Shown: positions 26,157 to 35,208 of the stretch, in pieces
Layout: each line of letters starts with the position of its first letter
How positions within the stretch are numbered: position 1 is the first letter of the stretch
Assembly: GCF_027595165.1 (NCBI RefSeq)
Contig: NZ_CP097291.1
Coordinates: 868,001-932,000, forward strand
Direction of reading: 5' to 3'
DNA from: Providencia sp. PROV188
GTDB taxonomy: Bacteria > Pseudomonadota > Gammaproteobacteria > Enterobacterales > Enterobacteriaceae
Length of the DNA stretch: 64,000 nucleotides
The notes under the pieces: model-generated
What the model was told of the DNA's origin: nothing
The model's database searches: none
What the model saw: the letters and a program-made list of their open reading frames with translations, nothing else
Program-made: the position numbers and the translations under genes

Positions 26157-27077
26157 ATGTCAGTAACCGAAAATACGCTTAGTGATTGTTTGAACAATGA
26201 ACTTAATCAGGACACATTGCAGTTTTCTCGCTTAGATACCTTATCGATGTTAACGGTGATCAATCAGGCTGATAGCACGGTAGCAACGGCATTACAGTCG
26301 GTATTGCCAGAGCTCGCCAATGTGGTGGATGTGATTGCGGATCGTTTAAAACAAGGCGGGCGGATCTTTTATGTGGGCGCTGGCACCAGTGGTCGACTGG
26401 CGGTATTAGACAGCGCAGAGTGTCCGCCAACATTTGGTACATCGCCAGAAATGGTGCAATCGATTATTGCGGGCGGTCATTCAGCCATGCTGAAAGCCGT
26501 TGAAAATATTGAAGACTCAACAGAAGCATCGGTAGAAGAACTACGGGCACGCGGTGCAACGGAAAAAGATGTGATTATTGGTATTGCGGCAAGTGGACGA
26601 ACGCCATTTACCTTAGCGGCGATTGAATATGGTAATCAAATCGGGGCATTAACCGTGGGGATAACCACCCGTGGACACGGTTTGCTCAGTGATTTAGCGC
26701 AGTATGCCATTGCGCCGGATGTGGGGGCGGAAGTACTTTCTGGCTCTACGCGCATGAAGAGTGGCACTGCACAAAAAATGATTTTAGGCATGCTAAGCAC
26801 CTGTGTCATGGGACGCTTAGGGCGAATTCATACCAATTTAATGGTCGATGTGATGGCGAGTAATATTAAATTACTGCGTCGTGCTGAACGTATTGTTGGG
26901 GAAGTGTGCGGGATTGATGTAGACACTGCGGCAGCATTATTGAAGCAAGTGGATTATCACCCGCGCCGCGCCATTTTGATGCATGAATTGAATATTACTG
27001 CACAACAAGCGACAGAGATTGTTCAGTGTAACCCGAACACCAGTTTGGATTCGATGCTAAACAGTCACAGTGAATAG
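26157..27077 (+). CDS. murQ: N-acetylmuramic acid 6-phosphate etherase
   Basis: A 306-residue SIS-domain enzyme that removes D-lactate from MurNAc 6-phosphate, giving GlcNAc 6-phosphate. Key stretches: GAGTSGRLAVLDSAECPPTFG, holding a catalytic-type Glu near residue 88, and KAVENIEDSTEA with Glu119, corresponding to E. coli Glu83 and Glu114. GIAASGRTPFTLAAI and GSTRMKSGTAQKMIL are the sugar-phosphate-binding loops. ATG 26157 has GAGG just upstream; the frame to 26145 is not needed. It opens a murQ-murP-regulator operon for recycling cell-wall MurNAc. Confidence 0.95.
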   Translation: MSVTENTLSDCLNNELNQDTLQFSRLDTLSMLTVINQADSTVATALQSVLPELANVVDVIADRLKQGGRIFYVGAGTSGRLAVLDSAECPPTFGTSPEMVQSIIAGGHSAMLKAVENIEDSTEASVEELRARGATEKDVIIGIAASGRTPFTLAAIEYGNQIGALTVGITTRGHGLLSDLAQYAIAPDVGAEVLSGSTRMKSGTAQKMILGMLSTCVMGRLGRIHTNLMVDVMASNIKLLRRAERIVGEVCGIDVDTAAALLKQVDYHPRRAILMHELNITAQQATEIVQCNPNTSLDSMLNSHSE

Positions 27078-27130
27078 CGTAAAACATAACATAAACAGAG
27101 TCATAACTCAGTCGACACCGGGGAAATCCT

Positions 27131-28495
27131 ATGGCTAATAAGATAGAACATCTGGAAGTGCTCGCCAGAGAAATAGAAAAATATGCGGGCGGGTTTGAAA
27201 ACGTGGGTACCTTAACCCACTGTATGACGCGTATCCGTCTGGTTTTAAAAGATAATAGCAAGTTTGATGCAGATGCGCTTAAGCAAGTGGAGGGCGTGAA
27301 GGGGGTTGTCTTTAATGGTGAACAACAACAAGTGATTGTGGGCATGGGGACGGCGGCGAAAGTCTTCTCTGTGATGAATAAAAGAATGCAAAACAGCGGC
27401 GTAGCAAGTGATGAAAGTACACCATCAGCGCCAGAGAAAAAATCGTTCTCGATCCGCCGTATGCTGAATACATTAGCCGCAATTTTTGTCCCAACCATTC
27501 CTGCGTTAATTGGTTGTGGTCTAATTATGGGGCTGATTAATATTGTGCGTTTAGTGGCGCCAGGTGTGGTGGATCAGTTCCCTGAGCTGTTTAAATTATT
27601 AAAGCTGATCGGTAGCGCAGTATTTACCTATTTATCCATTATGATTGGGGTAAATACCGCGAAAGAATTAGGCGCATCCACGTCGATTGGTGCTGTGATG
27701 GCGGGGCTTTTAGCGATGCCGGGCTTAGCTGATATCACCTTATTTGGTGAAAAACTCCAACCGAATAGCGGCGGAATTTTCGCGGTGCTGATGGTGGTGG
27801 TGTTCTCCTCTAAGTTTGAAGTGTGGTTTAGGGGCATCATTAAAGAGAGTTTAGATCTGATTGTGACGCCATTTGTGACGATTTTAGTCTCTGCAATGGT
27901 GGCGTTAGTCGTCTTCCAACCGGCGGGTCATTATCTGAACCAAGTGCTGGCACAAGGGGTTTCTGTGGCGCTACTGAGTAGTGGTGGCGGGGCAGTAGCA
28001 ACGGGTGGCATCTTAGGTGGCAGCTTCCTATTCTTATTACTGACTGGTCTGCACCAAGGTTTGATCCCAATTCATGCGGAAATTCTACAAACTTTTGGTT
28101 TGAACTATTTATTCCCAATCTTAGCCATGGGCGGAATGGGGCAAGTGGGGTCATGTTTCTGGGTGTTCCTGAAAACCAAAAACCAGCGTTTAAAGAAAAC
28201 CTTAGTGGGCGCGTTACCCGTCGGTATCTTCGGTGTGGGTGAGCCATTACTGTTCGGGGTTTCCTTACCGCTGGGTAAACCGTTTATTGCTGGCTGTATC
28301 GGTGGTGCCGCAGGCGGTGCGCTGATGGCGTTCTTCCATGTGGGGATTATCATTCCATTTGGTACCGCAGGCTTATCCTTAATTCCGCTGGTGGGTGATG
28401 GGCAGATTCTGGATTTTCTGATTGCGGTAGCAGGCGCATGGATTGTCGGTTTCATTGCCAGTATGATAATAGGCTTCAACGATCCAGAAAAATAA
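27131..28495 (+). CDS. murP: PTS system N-acetylmuramic acid-specific EIIBC component
   Basis: A 454-residue permease that imports and phosphorylates MurNAc. The IIB domain is at the N-terminus with the phospho-acceptor Cys31 in THCMTRIRL. The IIC domain follows from about residue 105 with ten or so membrane segments, including LTGLHQGLIPIHAEI and GVGEPLLFGVSLPLGKPFIAGCIGG, both typical of the glucose/sucrose PTS class. No IIA domain is present, so it must borrow IIA-Glc (Crr), as E. coli MurP does. It lies 53 bp after murQ. Confidence 0.94.
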   Translation: MANKIEHLEVLAREIEKYAGGFENVGTLTHCMTRIRLVLKDNSKFDADALKQVEGVKGVVFNGEQQQVIVGMGTAAKVFSVMNKRMQNSGVASDESTPSAPEKKSFSIRRMLNTLAAIFVPTIPALIGCGLIMGLINIVRLVAPGVVDQFPELFKLLKLIGSAVFTYLSIMIGVNTAKELGASTSIGAVMAGLLAMPGLADITLFGEKLQPNSGGIFAVLMVVVFSSKFEVWFRGIIKESLDLIVTPFVTILVSAMVALVVFQPAGHYLNQVLAQGVSVALLSSGGGAVATGGILGGSFLFLLLTGLHQGLIPIHAEILQTFGLNYLFPILAMGGMGQVGSCFWVFLKTKNQRLKKTLVGALPVGIFGVGEPLLFGVSLPLGKPFIAGCIGGAAGGALMAFFHVGIIIPFGTAGLSLIPLVGDGQILDFLIAVAGAWIVGFIASMIIGFNDPEK

Positions 28496-28510
28496 TAAGA
28501 AGGTATAGCC

Positions 28511-29353
28511 ATGTCAGCACTGACAGTAAAATTGGAAAGCTTATTGACGAGAGGCAAAGGCACAGAGCAGCGTATTGCGAAGTTTTTGCTGGAATATCGC
28601 GATAGCCTTGTGGCAATGAATGCCGCTGAATTGGCTCGTGAGGCTGGTGTGAGCAGCGCATCCGTCATTCGTTTTGCAAGGCAAATGGGCTATCGTGGCT
28701 ATCCTGAATTCAAAGTCGATTATTTATCTGATGAGAAGCAACACAAAGCGGAAAGTTTGTATGGCAATCTGAGCCGTAACGATGATACGGCTCAGATTAT
28801 CGCTAAATCTGGGCAGTTATTTATTAGTGCCATTGAAAAATCCTTAGAACTGCTAGAGCCCGCCGCGGTTGATGCCGTCGCGCAAAAATTGGTTGAAGCG
28901 AAGCGCATTGTGCTATTTGGTATTGGCTCATCAGCGATTGTGGCGAATGATATTTTCCATAAACTGATTCGCGTTAATAAATCGGCGTTATTTAGCCCTG
29001 ACTTGCATGTGCAGCTGAGCTATTCGGCAAATTTAGGTGAAGGGGATCTCGCCATCGCCGTGACAGCAAGGGGAAATACGCCAGAAGTTAACCGAATGCT
29101 GAAGTCGGCGCATGAAAATGGCTGCACGACGATTGCTTTAACGCGCTTTGGGCAAGATGACGCGGCGCGTCTCGCGGATTTAACGCTGCCATATTACTAT
29201 GATGAACAACACTCTCAGCTGGGGGTGATCACACCTCAAGTGTTGCAGATGGTGATATTCGATACGCTATTTTTCAAATATTTAACCCTTGCCAATGAAG
29301 ATGCAGACATCGCATTGCAAAAAGGTCGACAAGCCGTTACTCAGGCAGGATAA
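28511..29353 (+). CDS. murR: RpiR family regulator of MurNAc genes (MurR-like)
   Basis: A 280-residue regulator. The N-terminal RpiR HTH (about 1-75) includes MNAAELAREAGVSSASVIRFARQMGY. The SIS sugar-phosphate-binding domain (about 115-260) includes RIVLFGIGSSAIVANDIFHKL and VTARGNTPEVNRMLKSA. The ligand is probably MurNAc 6-phosphate. In E. coli murR is divergent from murQP; here it follows murP at 15 bp in the same operon, so it would control its own synthesis. The gene symbol rests on context as well as family. Confidence 0.85.
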   Translation: MSALTVKLESLLTRGKGTEQRIAKFLLEYRDSLVAMNAAELAREAGVSSASVIRFARQMGYRGYPEFKVDYLSDEKQHKAESLYGNLSRNDDTAQIIAKSGQLFISAIEKSLELLEPAAVDAVAQKLVEAKRIVLFGIGSSAIVANDIFHKLIRVNKSALFSPDLHVQLSYSANLGEGDLAIAVTARGNTPEVNRMLKSAHENGCTTIALTRFGQDDAARLADLTLPYYYDEQHSQLGVITPQVLQMVIFDTLFFKYLTLANEDADIALQKGRQAVTQAG

Positions 29354-29359
29354 ACCACC

Positions 29360-30142
29360 ATGATTGTCACAGAGTTAGCCATCGGCGCACTGATTGGCTT
29401 GATTATAAGCACAACCGGTGTGGGCGGTGGTGTGATTGTTTTACCCATACTGACTTATTTTTTTGGGCTTAACGCCTTAGCCGCAGTGGCAACGGCCAAC
29501 TTTCTCTCTATGTTGATGAAGGTCTCTTCGTCATACATGCATTTTCGGCTAGGCAATATTCCCTTAAAAGGAGCGCTGATTGTCTTGGCGATTATGTTGC
29601 CAAGTACGTTTTTATCCAGCTTGTTTGTGACGTGGCTAGGCAGTATCCCTGCTTATGAAAACCAGGTGGAGTGGGGCATTAATCTGTTGGTCTCCGCCGC
29701 CATTATTTTTTCATTGTATTTATTTATTCAACGGATGTTTTTTGCTAATCCGCGTAAAAAAGTTGCCGTGAAAGAAAACCAATTGAAAGCGATGGCGATC
29801 CCGGCGGTATTGGCGGGAATTGTATTAGGCGCAACTGGGGTTGGCGGCGGAGTGGTCGTTCTACCCATGTTATTGCGTTATATGGATTTAAATATTAAGC
29901 AAGCCATTGGCACATCAATTGTGGTGACGACGGTGTTATCAGGCTCTTCGGCGCTGGCTTATGCGCAAGATGGTCACACGGATTTAAAACTGGCATTAAT
30001 TTTATGTGTAGGGGCACTGTTAGTGATGCCGCTAGCGAAATATTTGCTGGTGAAATTATCTGAGCGAACTTTCCAATATATTACGTTATTGCTGATTTTA
30101 TGCAGTGCGGTGATGATGACATGGAAAGTGATTATGCCATAA
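29360..30142 (+). CDS. TauE/SafE (TSUP) permease of the mur operon
   Basis: A 260-residue inner-membrane protein with the duplicated TSUP motif: STTGVGGGVIVLPILTYF near residue 19 and GATGVGGGVVVLPMLLRYM near 153. About eight hydrophobic segments are seen with a basic mid-loop NPRKKVAVKENQLK. It begins 6 bp after the murR-like gene, so co-transcription is likely. MurQ releases one D-lactate per MurNAc, and a TSUP carrier could export or import that anion. This substrate guess comes from context alone. Confidence 0.85.
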   Translation: MIVTELAIGALIGLIISTTGVGGGVIVLPILTYFFGLNALAAVATANFLSMLMKVSSSYMHFRLGNIPLKGALIVLAIMLPSTFLSSLFVTWLGSIPAYENQVEWGINLLVSAAIIFSLYLFIQRMFFANPRKKVAVKENQLKAMAIPAVLAGIVLGATGVGGGVVVLPMLLRYMDLNIKQAIGTSIVVTTVLSGSSALAYAQDGHTDLKLALILCVGALLVMPLAKYLLVKLSERTFQYITLLLILCSAVMMTWKVIMP

Positions 30143-30191
30143 AGGTGAAATGATTTTTTCTTGCTCGTCTACGTTATTTCATTTATCTGAA

Positions 30192-30229
30192 GTTGATAGT
30201 TTAAATATCGTTATATTTAAACTATCAAC
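30192..30229 (+). terminator. Long hairpin after the mur operon
   Basis: Perfect 17-bp arms (30192-30208 and 30213-30229) around loop CGTT, followed by only a weak T-tract. It is 50 bp past the permease stop and is most likely the operon terminator. Confidence 0.65.
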
Positions 30230-30597
30230 ATTGGTTTCTATTTAATTCCCATCTAAAAAAGAAAATCAATTTTTAATAAATTTATAAATATAATTGATTT
30301 CTTGTTCTCTTAATTGAAAAATATTATCATTAATAAAATGTTGGACTATAATAAATTTTTATTAATTGAAAGTGAATCTATTTTTGATTTTCATTGTTGA
30401 ATTTTAAAATATGGCGCTATCTTTTTTGTATATGTAATAATTGATGTTGTTTTTTTGCTTTAAACAATTGATATTGAAGTGGATGCTCTTATAAAGATAC
30501 GGTGTGTAATTAACTTTAAATTGCGATTTATATTTTGGAAAACACATTATTTGTTTTTCAAGAGTATTGAAAAGCATCAATCCCAAATGATTATATT
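30230..30597. other. AT-rich gap before an orphan gene
   Basis: About 370 bp of strongly AT-rich sequence with long A/T runs. It presumably holds a promoter for the orphan gene at 30598, but no convincing pair is seen. No RNA gene is recognised. Confidence 0.5.
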
Positions 30598-31179
30598 ATG
30601 AAATATCAGTTAACACATATGTGTAGCCAATCAACACAGTTTTATGGTGTTGAAACAAACTTAAACCTAGAGCAATTTCAACAAGCGTGTGCTTATATTC
30701 AGTTAATTAGAGATAAGCTACCTAGTTTTTCATCTTCGGATGATTATTTAACTGAGTGTGAAACTCTTTTTCTTCTTCAGATGTTTTATGGCTTTATACC
30801 ATTATATGAAAATAGTGAAGTGGATGCGATTGTTGATGTTCATCATAACTGGGAATGTTATGTCATTGGTGGGAATTTAGCGTCAATAAACCAATATGCG
30901 ATATGTAATGCAAGCATTATTATGTTGGAATTTCTTCGCTATAAATTACAGACAAAACTCAATACTTATTCTAATGAGAAAATAAAAGTTGATTTAGCTC
31001 GGCTAGATTCCTTATTAAGCGGCCATTTTTTAAAAAAAGAATGGGCGCTGAAAGATATTTATGGATATGACCTTACGGGTATTCAATTTTTAAGAAGTGA
31101 TAAAGTTGAATTAATCTCTAAAGAGCATGAAATAGAACCAAGGACACGGGGATATTTAATCCCCGAGATTTCGTTGTGA
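30598..31179 (+). CDS. Orphan protein of unknown function
   Basis: A 193-residue soluble protein not recognised from any family. It is rich in Leu, Tyr and acidic residues, has no signal peptide or membrane segment, and looks mostly helical (LEQFQQACAYIQLIRDKL). It contains a YENSEVDAIVDVHHNWECYVIGG stretch with two adjacent His. No Shine-Dalgarno sequence is visible before ATG 30598, and base composition is more AT-rich than its neighbours. The last 15 codons run through a segment nearly identical to part of tRNA-Phe (31135-31164), so the true C-terminus may have been rebuilt by integration. It may be foreign DNA. Confidence 0.6.
   Translation: MKYQLTHMCSQSTQFYGVETNLNLEQFQQACAYIQLIRDKLPSFSSSDDYLTECETLFLLQMFYGFIPLYENSEVDAIVDVHHNWECYVIGGNLASINQYAICNASIIMLEFLRYKLQTKLNTYSNEKIKVDLARLDSLLSGHFLKKEWALKDIYGYDLTGIQFLRSDKVELISKEHEIEPRTRGYLIPEISL
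31135..31164 (-). repeat. Partial tRNA-Phe copy, possible attachment-site remnant
   Basis: Thirty bases match 44467-44496 inside the real tRNA-Phe gene at 28 positions, in the same orientation. The copied part covers the anticodon arm, variable loop and first half of the T arm. Both mismatches fall in the anticodon loop region and the anticodon stem stays complementary. A direct repeat of a tRNA segment is the typical trace of tRNA-targeted integration. No integrase gene is seen nearby. Confidence 0.7.
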
Positions 31180-31211
31180 TTAGCCGAAAGATTTTTAAAA
31201 CGGGTATTAGG

Positions 31212-32534
31212 CTATTTTCTTTTCATTATGCTCATCTTGGAGGTTTGCGCTAAGGTTAATCCTTTAGTTTCTGGCGCAAACAGGATGGAAACCACTAAGC
31301 CGACTAACGAAACGCCAGCCCCCATGAGCACCACATGGCTAATGCCATATTCGTGAATAAAGACAGGCAGTGCCCATGTTGAAAAAATGGTTCCGATGCG
31401 GCTTATAGACATAATCACGCCAACAGCGGAAGCACGAATATCGGTCGGAAAAAGCTCGTTCGGATACAGCCATTGTAATATCCCTGGACCACCAGAAAAG
31501 AAAGCGTAAATACCGAACATAATGATTACCAAGCAGATCCCCAAGTTGGAGAATAAGCCAAGGATTGCCAAAGCGCAGGTCATAATTGCAAAGCTGCCAA
31601 TTAGTAAAGGTCTTCTGCCCATTTTGTTGAGCCAGTACATTGCAGGTAAGCAGCCGAGCATAAAGAATAGGCTAATGACGACATTACCGAGTGCGGCATT
31701 TTTCCCTTGATCCCAACCAAGTTCCCCGACAATTTGCGGGCCAAATGTGTAAATGGCAAACATGGGGATCACTTGGCAAGTCCAAATCGCTGCGGTGAAT
31801 AAGACAAAAGAGAAGTGCCGCTTGGTAAAAATATCAATAAAGCGGGTTTTCTTTTGCTCTTCGGCCTCAAATACCACGGGCTGACCGAATAATTTGGTCA
31901 TCATCTTTTGGCATTCTTGATGCCGACCTTTGCGGATCAGCCAAAGTGGCGACTCAGGTAAATCAAAACGACCAATCAAAATCACGATGCAGGGAATTAC
32001 GGCGCTCCCAAGCATCCAGCGCCAGCCATCTTCAACATCGTATAAAGCATAGCCCACAAGGTTGGCGCAAGTGGCACCGACGTACCACATCGCGGCAATA
32101 AACCCGACAGCAAAAGCACGCTGTTTAGTATTGGAAAATTCGGTGATCATCGACGTGGCTATCGGGTAGTCAGCCCCGATGACTATGCCTATTAAAAAGC
32201 GCATTAATAGAAGCTGCAAAGGCGTTGAAACAAACATAGTGGCGACGGAGATTGCCCCAATAGCCACAATATCAATCAGGAACATTTTACGGCGACCGAC
32301 TTGGTCGCAGATATAACCAAATAAAGAGGTACCGATAAACAGCCCCGCTAACGTGGCCGCACCGAGTAAACCAATCCACTCATTACTTAAATTAAGCACT
32401 GGAGTGAGTTGCTCTAAGGCAACGCCAATGAGGACTAATACGTAACCGTCAAGAAAAGGCCCACCGCTGCCCCACAACATAATGCGGCGGTGGACTGAGG
32501 AAAACTGGATGTCATCAAAGCTTTTAGGTTGCAT
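31212..32534 (-). CDS. yaaU: MFS transporter YaaU
   Basis: A 440-residue major facilitator of the sugar-porter type, closely similar to E. coli YaaU in remembered sequence (HRRIMLWGSGGPFLDGYVLVLIGVALEQL near residue 16). Loop 2-3 motif DQVGRRKMF and the matching NKMGRRPLL in the second half, plus DLPESPLWLIRKGR after segment 6, are sugar-porter signatures. ATG 32534 has AGG 8 bases upstream. As in E. coli it lies next to fixX. The substrate is unknown; carnitine metabolism is suggested by place only. Confidence 0.88.
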   Translation of the reverse strand: MQPKSFDDIQFSSVHRRIMLWGSGGPFLDGYVLVLIGVALEQLTPVLNLSNEWIGLLGAATLAGLFIGTSLFGYICDQVGRRKMFLIDIVAIGAISVATMFVSTPLQLLLMRFLIGIVIGADYPIATSMITEFSNTKQRAFAVGFIAAMWYVGATCANLVGYALYDVEDGWRWMLGSAVIPCIVILIGRFDLPESPLWLIRKGRHQECQKMMTKLFGQPVVFEAEEQKKTRFIDIFTKRHFSFVLFTAAIWTCQVIPMFAIYTFGPQIVGELGWDQGKNAALGNVVISLFFMLGCLPAMYWLNKMGRRPLLIGSFAIMTCALAILGLFSNLGICLVIIMFGIYAFFSGGPGILQWLYPNELFPTDIRASAVGVIMSISRIGTIFSTWALPVFIHEYGISHVVLMGAGVSLVGLVVSILFAPETKGLTLAQTSKMSIMKRK

Positions 32535-32563
32535 AGTCGTTACCTGCATTAGCGCAATAAAAT

Positions 32564-32615
32564 AAAAAAAGCTCTCGAAGCAACATAACTTTATGGGATA
32601 ACTTCGCTTCGAGAG
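32564..32615 (-). terminator. Terminator after fixX
   Basis: CTCTCGAAGC (32572-32581) and GCTTCGAGAG (32606-32615) form a 10-bp stem with a 24-base loop. On the minus strand seven T follow, then more T/A. It separates fixABCX from yaaU. Confidence 0.8.
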
Positions 32616-32630
32616 TAAGCGCTAGCTATA

Positions 32631-32918
32631 TCAGCCGTATCGAAACTCAATACCGAAGGTACCGCGTGGATATTCCCATTTTTCCAGTGCGCTACCGAGA
32701 CCCAGAATGCGGCATGTCCCACATTCAAGACAGCCGGCATAATCAAAACGCACCGAGCCATCATCTTGTTTTTTATACAAACCTGCTGGGCAGGCTTTGG
32801 TTAATGTTTCGAGTACCGCCATATCAGGTTGCTCTTTGATAACGATATGGGGGATCTCTTCATCGACATTAAATTTGTTAATACCGAGTTTGACATCAAC
32901 ATTTACGGGAGCACTCAT
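32631..32918 (-). CDS. fixX: Ferredoxin-like protein FixX
   Basis: A 95-residue ferredoxin-like protein with the cysteine motif CLECGTCRILG near residue 70 and an earlier CPAGLYKK. Together with FixA, FixB and FixC it is thought to pass electrons toward crotonobetaine reduction in anaerobic carnitine metabolism. Its start overlaps the fixC stop by 4 bp. Length equals E. coli FixX. Confidence 0.93.
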   Translation of the reverse strand: MSAPVNVDVKLGINKFNVDEEIPHIVIKEQPDMAVLETLTKACPAGLYKKQDDGSVRFDYAGCLECGTCRILGLGSALEKWEYPRGTFGIEFRYG

Positions 32919-34201
32919 ATCGCTCTCACTCCTTTAATTCCGTCTTTAATTAGATTCATAAAGCCGACTTTTTTCGCATGTTGCAGCATGGTTTTGCGCA
33001 GAGGCACAGGGGCTTCATCTGAGATGGTGAACAGTTTTTTGGCAATACCAAGTGCCATCTCCGGGTATGCGGTGAACATGCGCGGGTTATCTAAGAATTC
33101 AGGCATTCTTTGGTAGGCTTTCATATCGCGCAATGGACCTTGTTCCAGCAAAGTGAGGTATTCGCTTAGGCCTTGCTTGCTAAAGTCCTCTTTTTTCATT
33201 GCGCTGAGTACGGCTTGAGCTGCGGCTTCACCTGAAGCGACGGCTAAGTCCATACCGCGAATTGTAAAGCCTAAGTTCATGCACATACCTGCGGCATCGC
33301 CAGCAACAAGAACACCATCTCGAACCAGTTCAGATTGCATTTTTAAACCAGCTTCAGGCACCACATGGGCGGCGTATTCAATCATTTTTCCGCCTTCAAT
33401 TAATGGTGCGACAGCAGGGTGCTGTTTAAAATCTTCGAGCATTTGTGGAACGGATTTTTTGGCGTCTTTGATGTGGTGTAGACCACAGACCAGCCCTAAC
33501 GAAATCGTATCTTCGTTGGTGTAAAGGAAACCACCGCCCATCAAACCATCGGTTGGCGAGCCTGCAAATAGCCACGCAACACCTTCGTTACCTTGAAGGT
33601 TAAAGCGGTTTTGTAAAACGTCTTTTGGTAGCTCAATCAGCTCTTTGACGCCGACAGCGACATGCTCGGCACTGACGCGTTTTGTCATGCCCAATTGTTC
33701 TGCTAGAAGGGAATTTACACCGTCAGCGAGGATCACCACTTTGGCTTCGAGTACATCACCGTCAGCTTCGACACCAACGACTTTGCCATCACGTTCAACC
33801 AGCTTATCAACGCGGATCCCAGTGATGCATTGTGCACCTGCATTTTCAGCTTGTTCAGCTAACCATGGATCCAGTTTTCCACGCAGGATGGACCATGAGG
33901 TTTCTTCGGGTTTTTGTGGGTCACCATTTTGGTAATCCACCGTCATTGCACCGGTTTCGGTCATAAAAGAGAGCTTTTCGTGGGTGATCATGCGCTCAAT
34001 AGGCGCTTCTTTGGTAAACCCAGGGATGATCCGCTCTAAACTGTGAGCATACATGCGCCCACCTGTTACGTTCTTGCCGCCCGCATAGTTTCCTCTTTCA
34101 ATTAGGAGAACTTGAGCACCTTCACGGGCAAGTACCAGTGCAGCAACTGAGCCAGCCAGACCAGCTCCTACTATGATTGCATCAAAAATATCATCGGACA
34201 T
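32915..34201 (-). CDS. fixC: FAD-dependent oxidoreductase FixC
   Basis: A 428-residue flavoprotein of the ETF-quinone oxidoreductase family, same length as E. coli FixC. The FAD-binding fold opens with DAIIVGAGLAGSVAALVLAREG, and VLVAGDAAGMCMNLGFTIRGMDLA binds the flavin near residue 290. ATG 34201 has GGAG just upstream; the open frame extends to 34243 without family support. It probably links the FixAB electron-transfer flavoprotein to the membrane or FixX. Confidence 0.94.
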   Translation of the reverse strand: MSDDIFDAIIVGAGLAGSVAALVLAREGAQVLLIERGNYAGGKNVTGGRMYAHSLERIIPGFTKEAPIERMITHEKLSFMTETGAMTVDYQNGDPQKPEETSWSILRGKLDPWLAEQAENAGAQCITGIRVDKLVERDGKVVGVEADGDVLEAKVVILADGVNSLLAEQLGMTKRVSAEHVAVGVKELIELPKDVLQNRFNLQGNEGVAWLFAGSPTDGLMGGGFLYTNEDTISLGLVCGLHHIKDAKKSVPQMLEDFKQHPAVAPLIEGGKMIEYAAHVVPEAGLKMQSELVRDGVLVAGDAAGMCMNLGFTIRGMDLAVASGEAAAQAVLSAMKKEDFSKQGLSEYLTLLEQGPLRDMKAYQRMPEFLDNPRMFTAYPEMALGIAKKLFTISDEAPVPLRKTMLQHAKKVGFMNLIKDGIKGVRAI

Positions 34202-34255
34202 AGTGTCTCCAAACTTAATACAGTAGTGAGGGAGTTCCCCCACTACTTAGGATGT

Positions 34256-35197
34256 TTATTTGGCCAGTTGCTGAGTCAATGCTGGAAGAATTTTAAAGAG
34301 ATCCCCAACAATTCCGTAGTCTGCAAATTGGAAGATAGGGGCATTTTTGTCTTTGTTGATGGCAACAATTGTTTGAGCGCCATTGGCGCCAACCATGTGT
34401 TGTATCTGCCCTGAAATACCGACTGCCAGATACAGTTCAGGTTTGATCATCAGGTTGGAAATACCCACATAGCGTTCATGCTCCATCCATTTTTCGTTTT
34501 CAGCCACAGGGCGCGAACACGCAATTTCAGCACCAATGGAATCCGCTAATGCTTTAGCAATGGCAATATTTTCTTGGCTACCGATACCTCGACCCACACT
34601 GACCACAAGGCGCGCTTTGTCTAACTCAACGGAGTTACCCGCTTTTTGCTGAACCGAGGTACGTACAACAGATTGTTTCGGTTTAATCCATTGTGCAACT
34701 TGGGCTGTGCCGCTAAGTGATGCATTACTTGATGCGGAATCAAAAGTCCCAGTCGCCACTGTGGCGATGGAAAATGAGCTGCTTAATGTTTCACTGCCGA
34801 ACGCCAAACCGCCATAGACCATGTGTTTGATAACTGGCTTGTTATCTTCGATGACGACAGTGGTAGCATCATTCGATACAGCGGCTTGCAGTCTTGCGCC
34901 TAAACGTGCCGCCAATAGTTTTCCACGGCGTGTATTTGGCAATAACAGCAGTCCGGTATCACCATGTTGCTTGATCACATCGACGACGGTATCTGCATAA
35001 TCTTCGATAATGCGGTCATCAGGTTTGCCGGATAATTGAATAACTTGGTTCGCACCGAGTTGAAAAGCTTGAGTGGTTTGCGCGTCATCCAATGCGAGAA
35101 CGTTGACATGTTCACCAAGAGTCTGCGCGCCGCCGATCAGTTCAGGTAAGCGAGAAGTCATGTCACTCAGTACCCAAACGGTTGATAATTTGCTCAT
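34256..35197 (-). CDS. fixB: Electron transfer flavoprotein alpha subunit FixB
   Basis: A 313-residue ETF-alpha, identical in length to E. coli FixB. The C-terminal FAD domain has [36 protein letters not shown] and [32 protein letters not shown], both diagnostic. It pairs with FixA, encoded 11 bp upstream, to carry electrons to the CaiA reductase. Confidence 0.95.
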   Translation of the reverse strand: MSKLSTVWVLSDMTSRLPELIGGAQTLGEHVNVLALDDAQTTQAFQLGANQVIQLSGKPDDRIIEDYADTVVDVIKQHGDTGLLLLPNTRRGKLLAARLGARLQAAVSNDATTVVIEDNKPVIKHMVYGGLAFGSETLSSSFSIATVATGTFDSASSNASLSGTAQVAQWIKPKQSVVRTSVQQKAGNSVELDKARLVVSVGRGIGSQENIAIAKALADSIGAEIACSRPVAENEKWMEHERYVGISNLMIKPELYLAVGISGQIQHMVGANGAQTIVAINKDKNAPIFQFADYGIVGDLFKILPALTQQLAK

Positions 35198-35208
35198 AAC
35201 TCCCCCTA

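Noticed and set aside
27840..28668. Long reading frames on the minus strand inside murP and the following regulator
   Set aside because: They are Pro-, Ser- and Arg-rich shadows of well-supported genes and have no family pattern.
31135..31164. A second functional tRNA gene
   Set aside because: Only the anticodon arm and part of the T arm are present; acceptor and D arms are missing.
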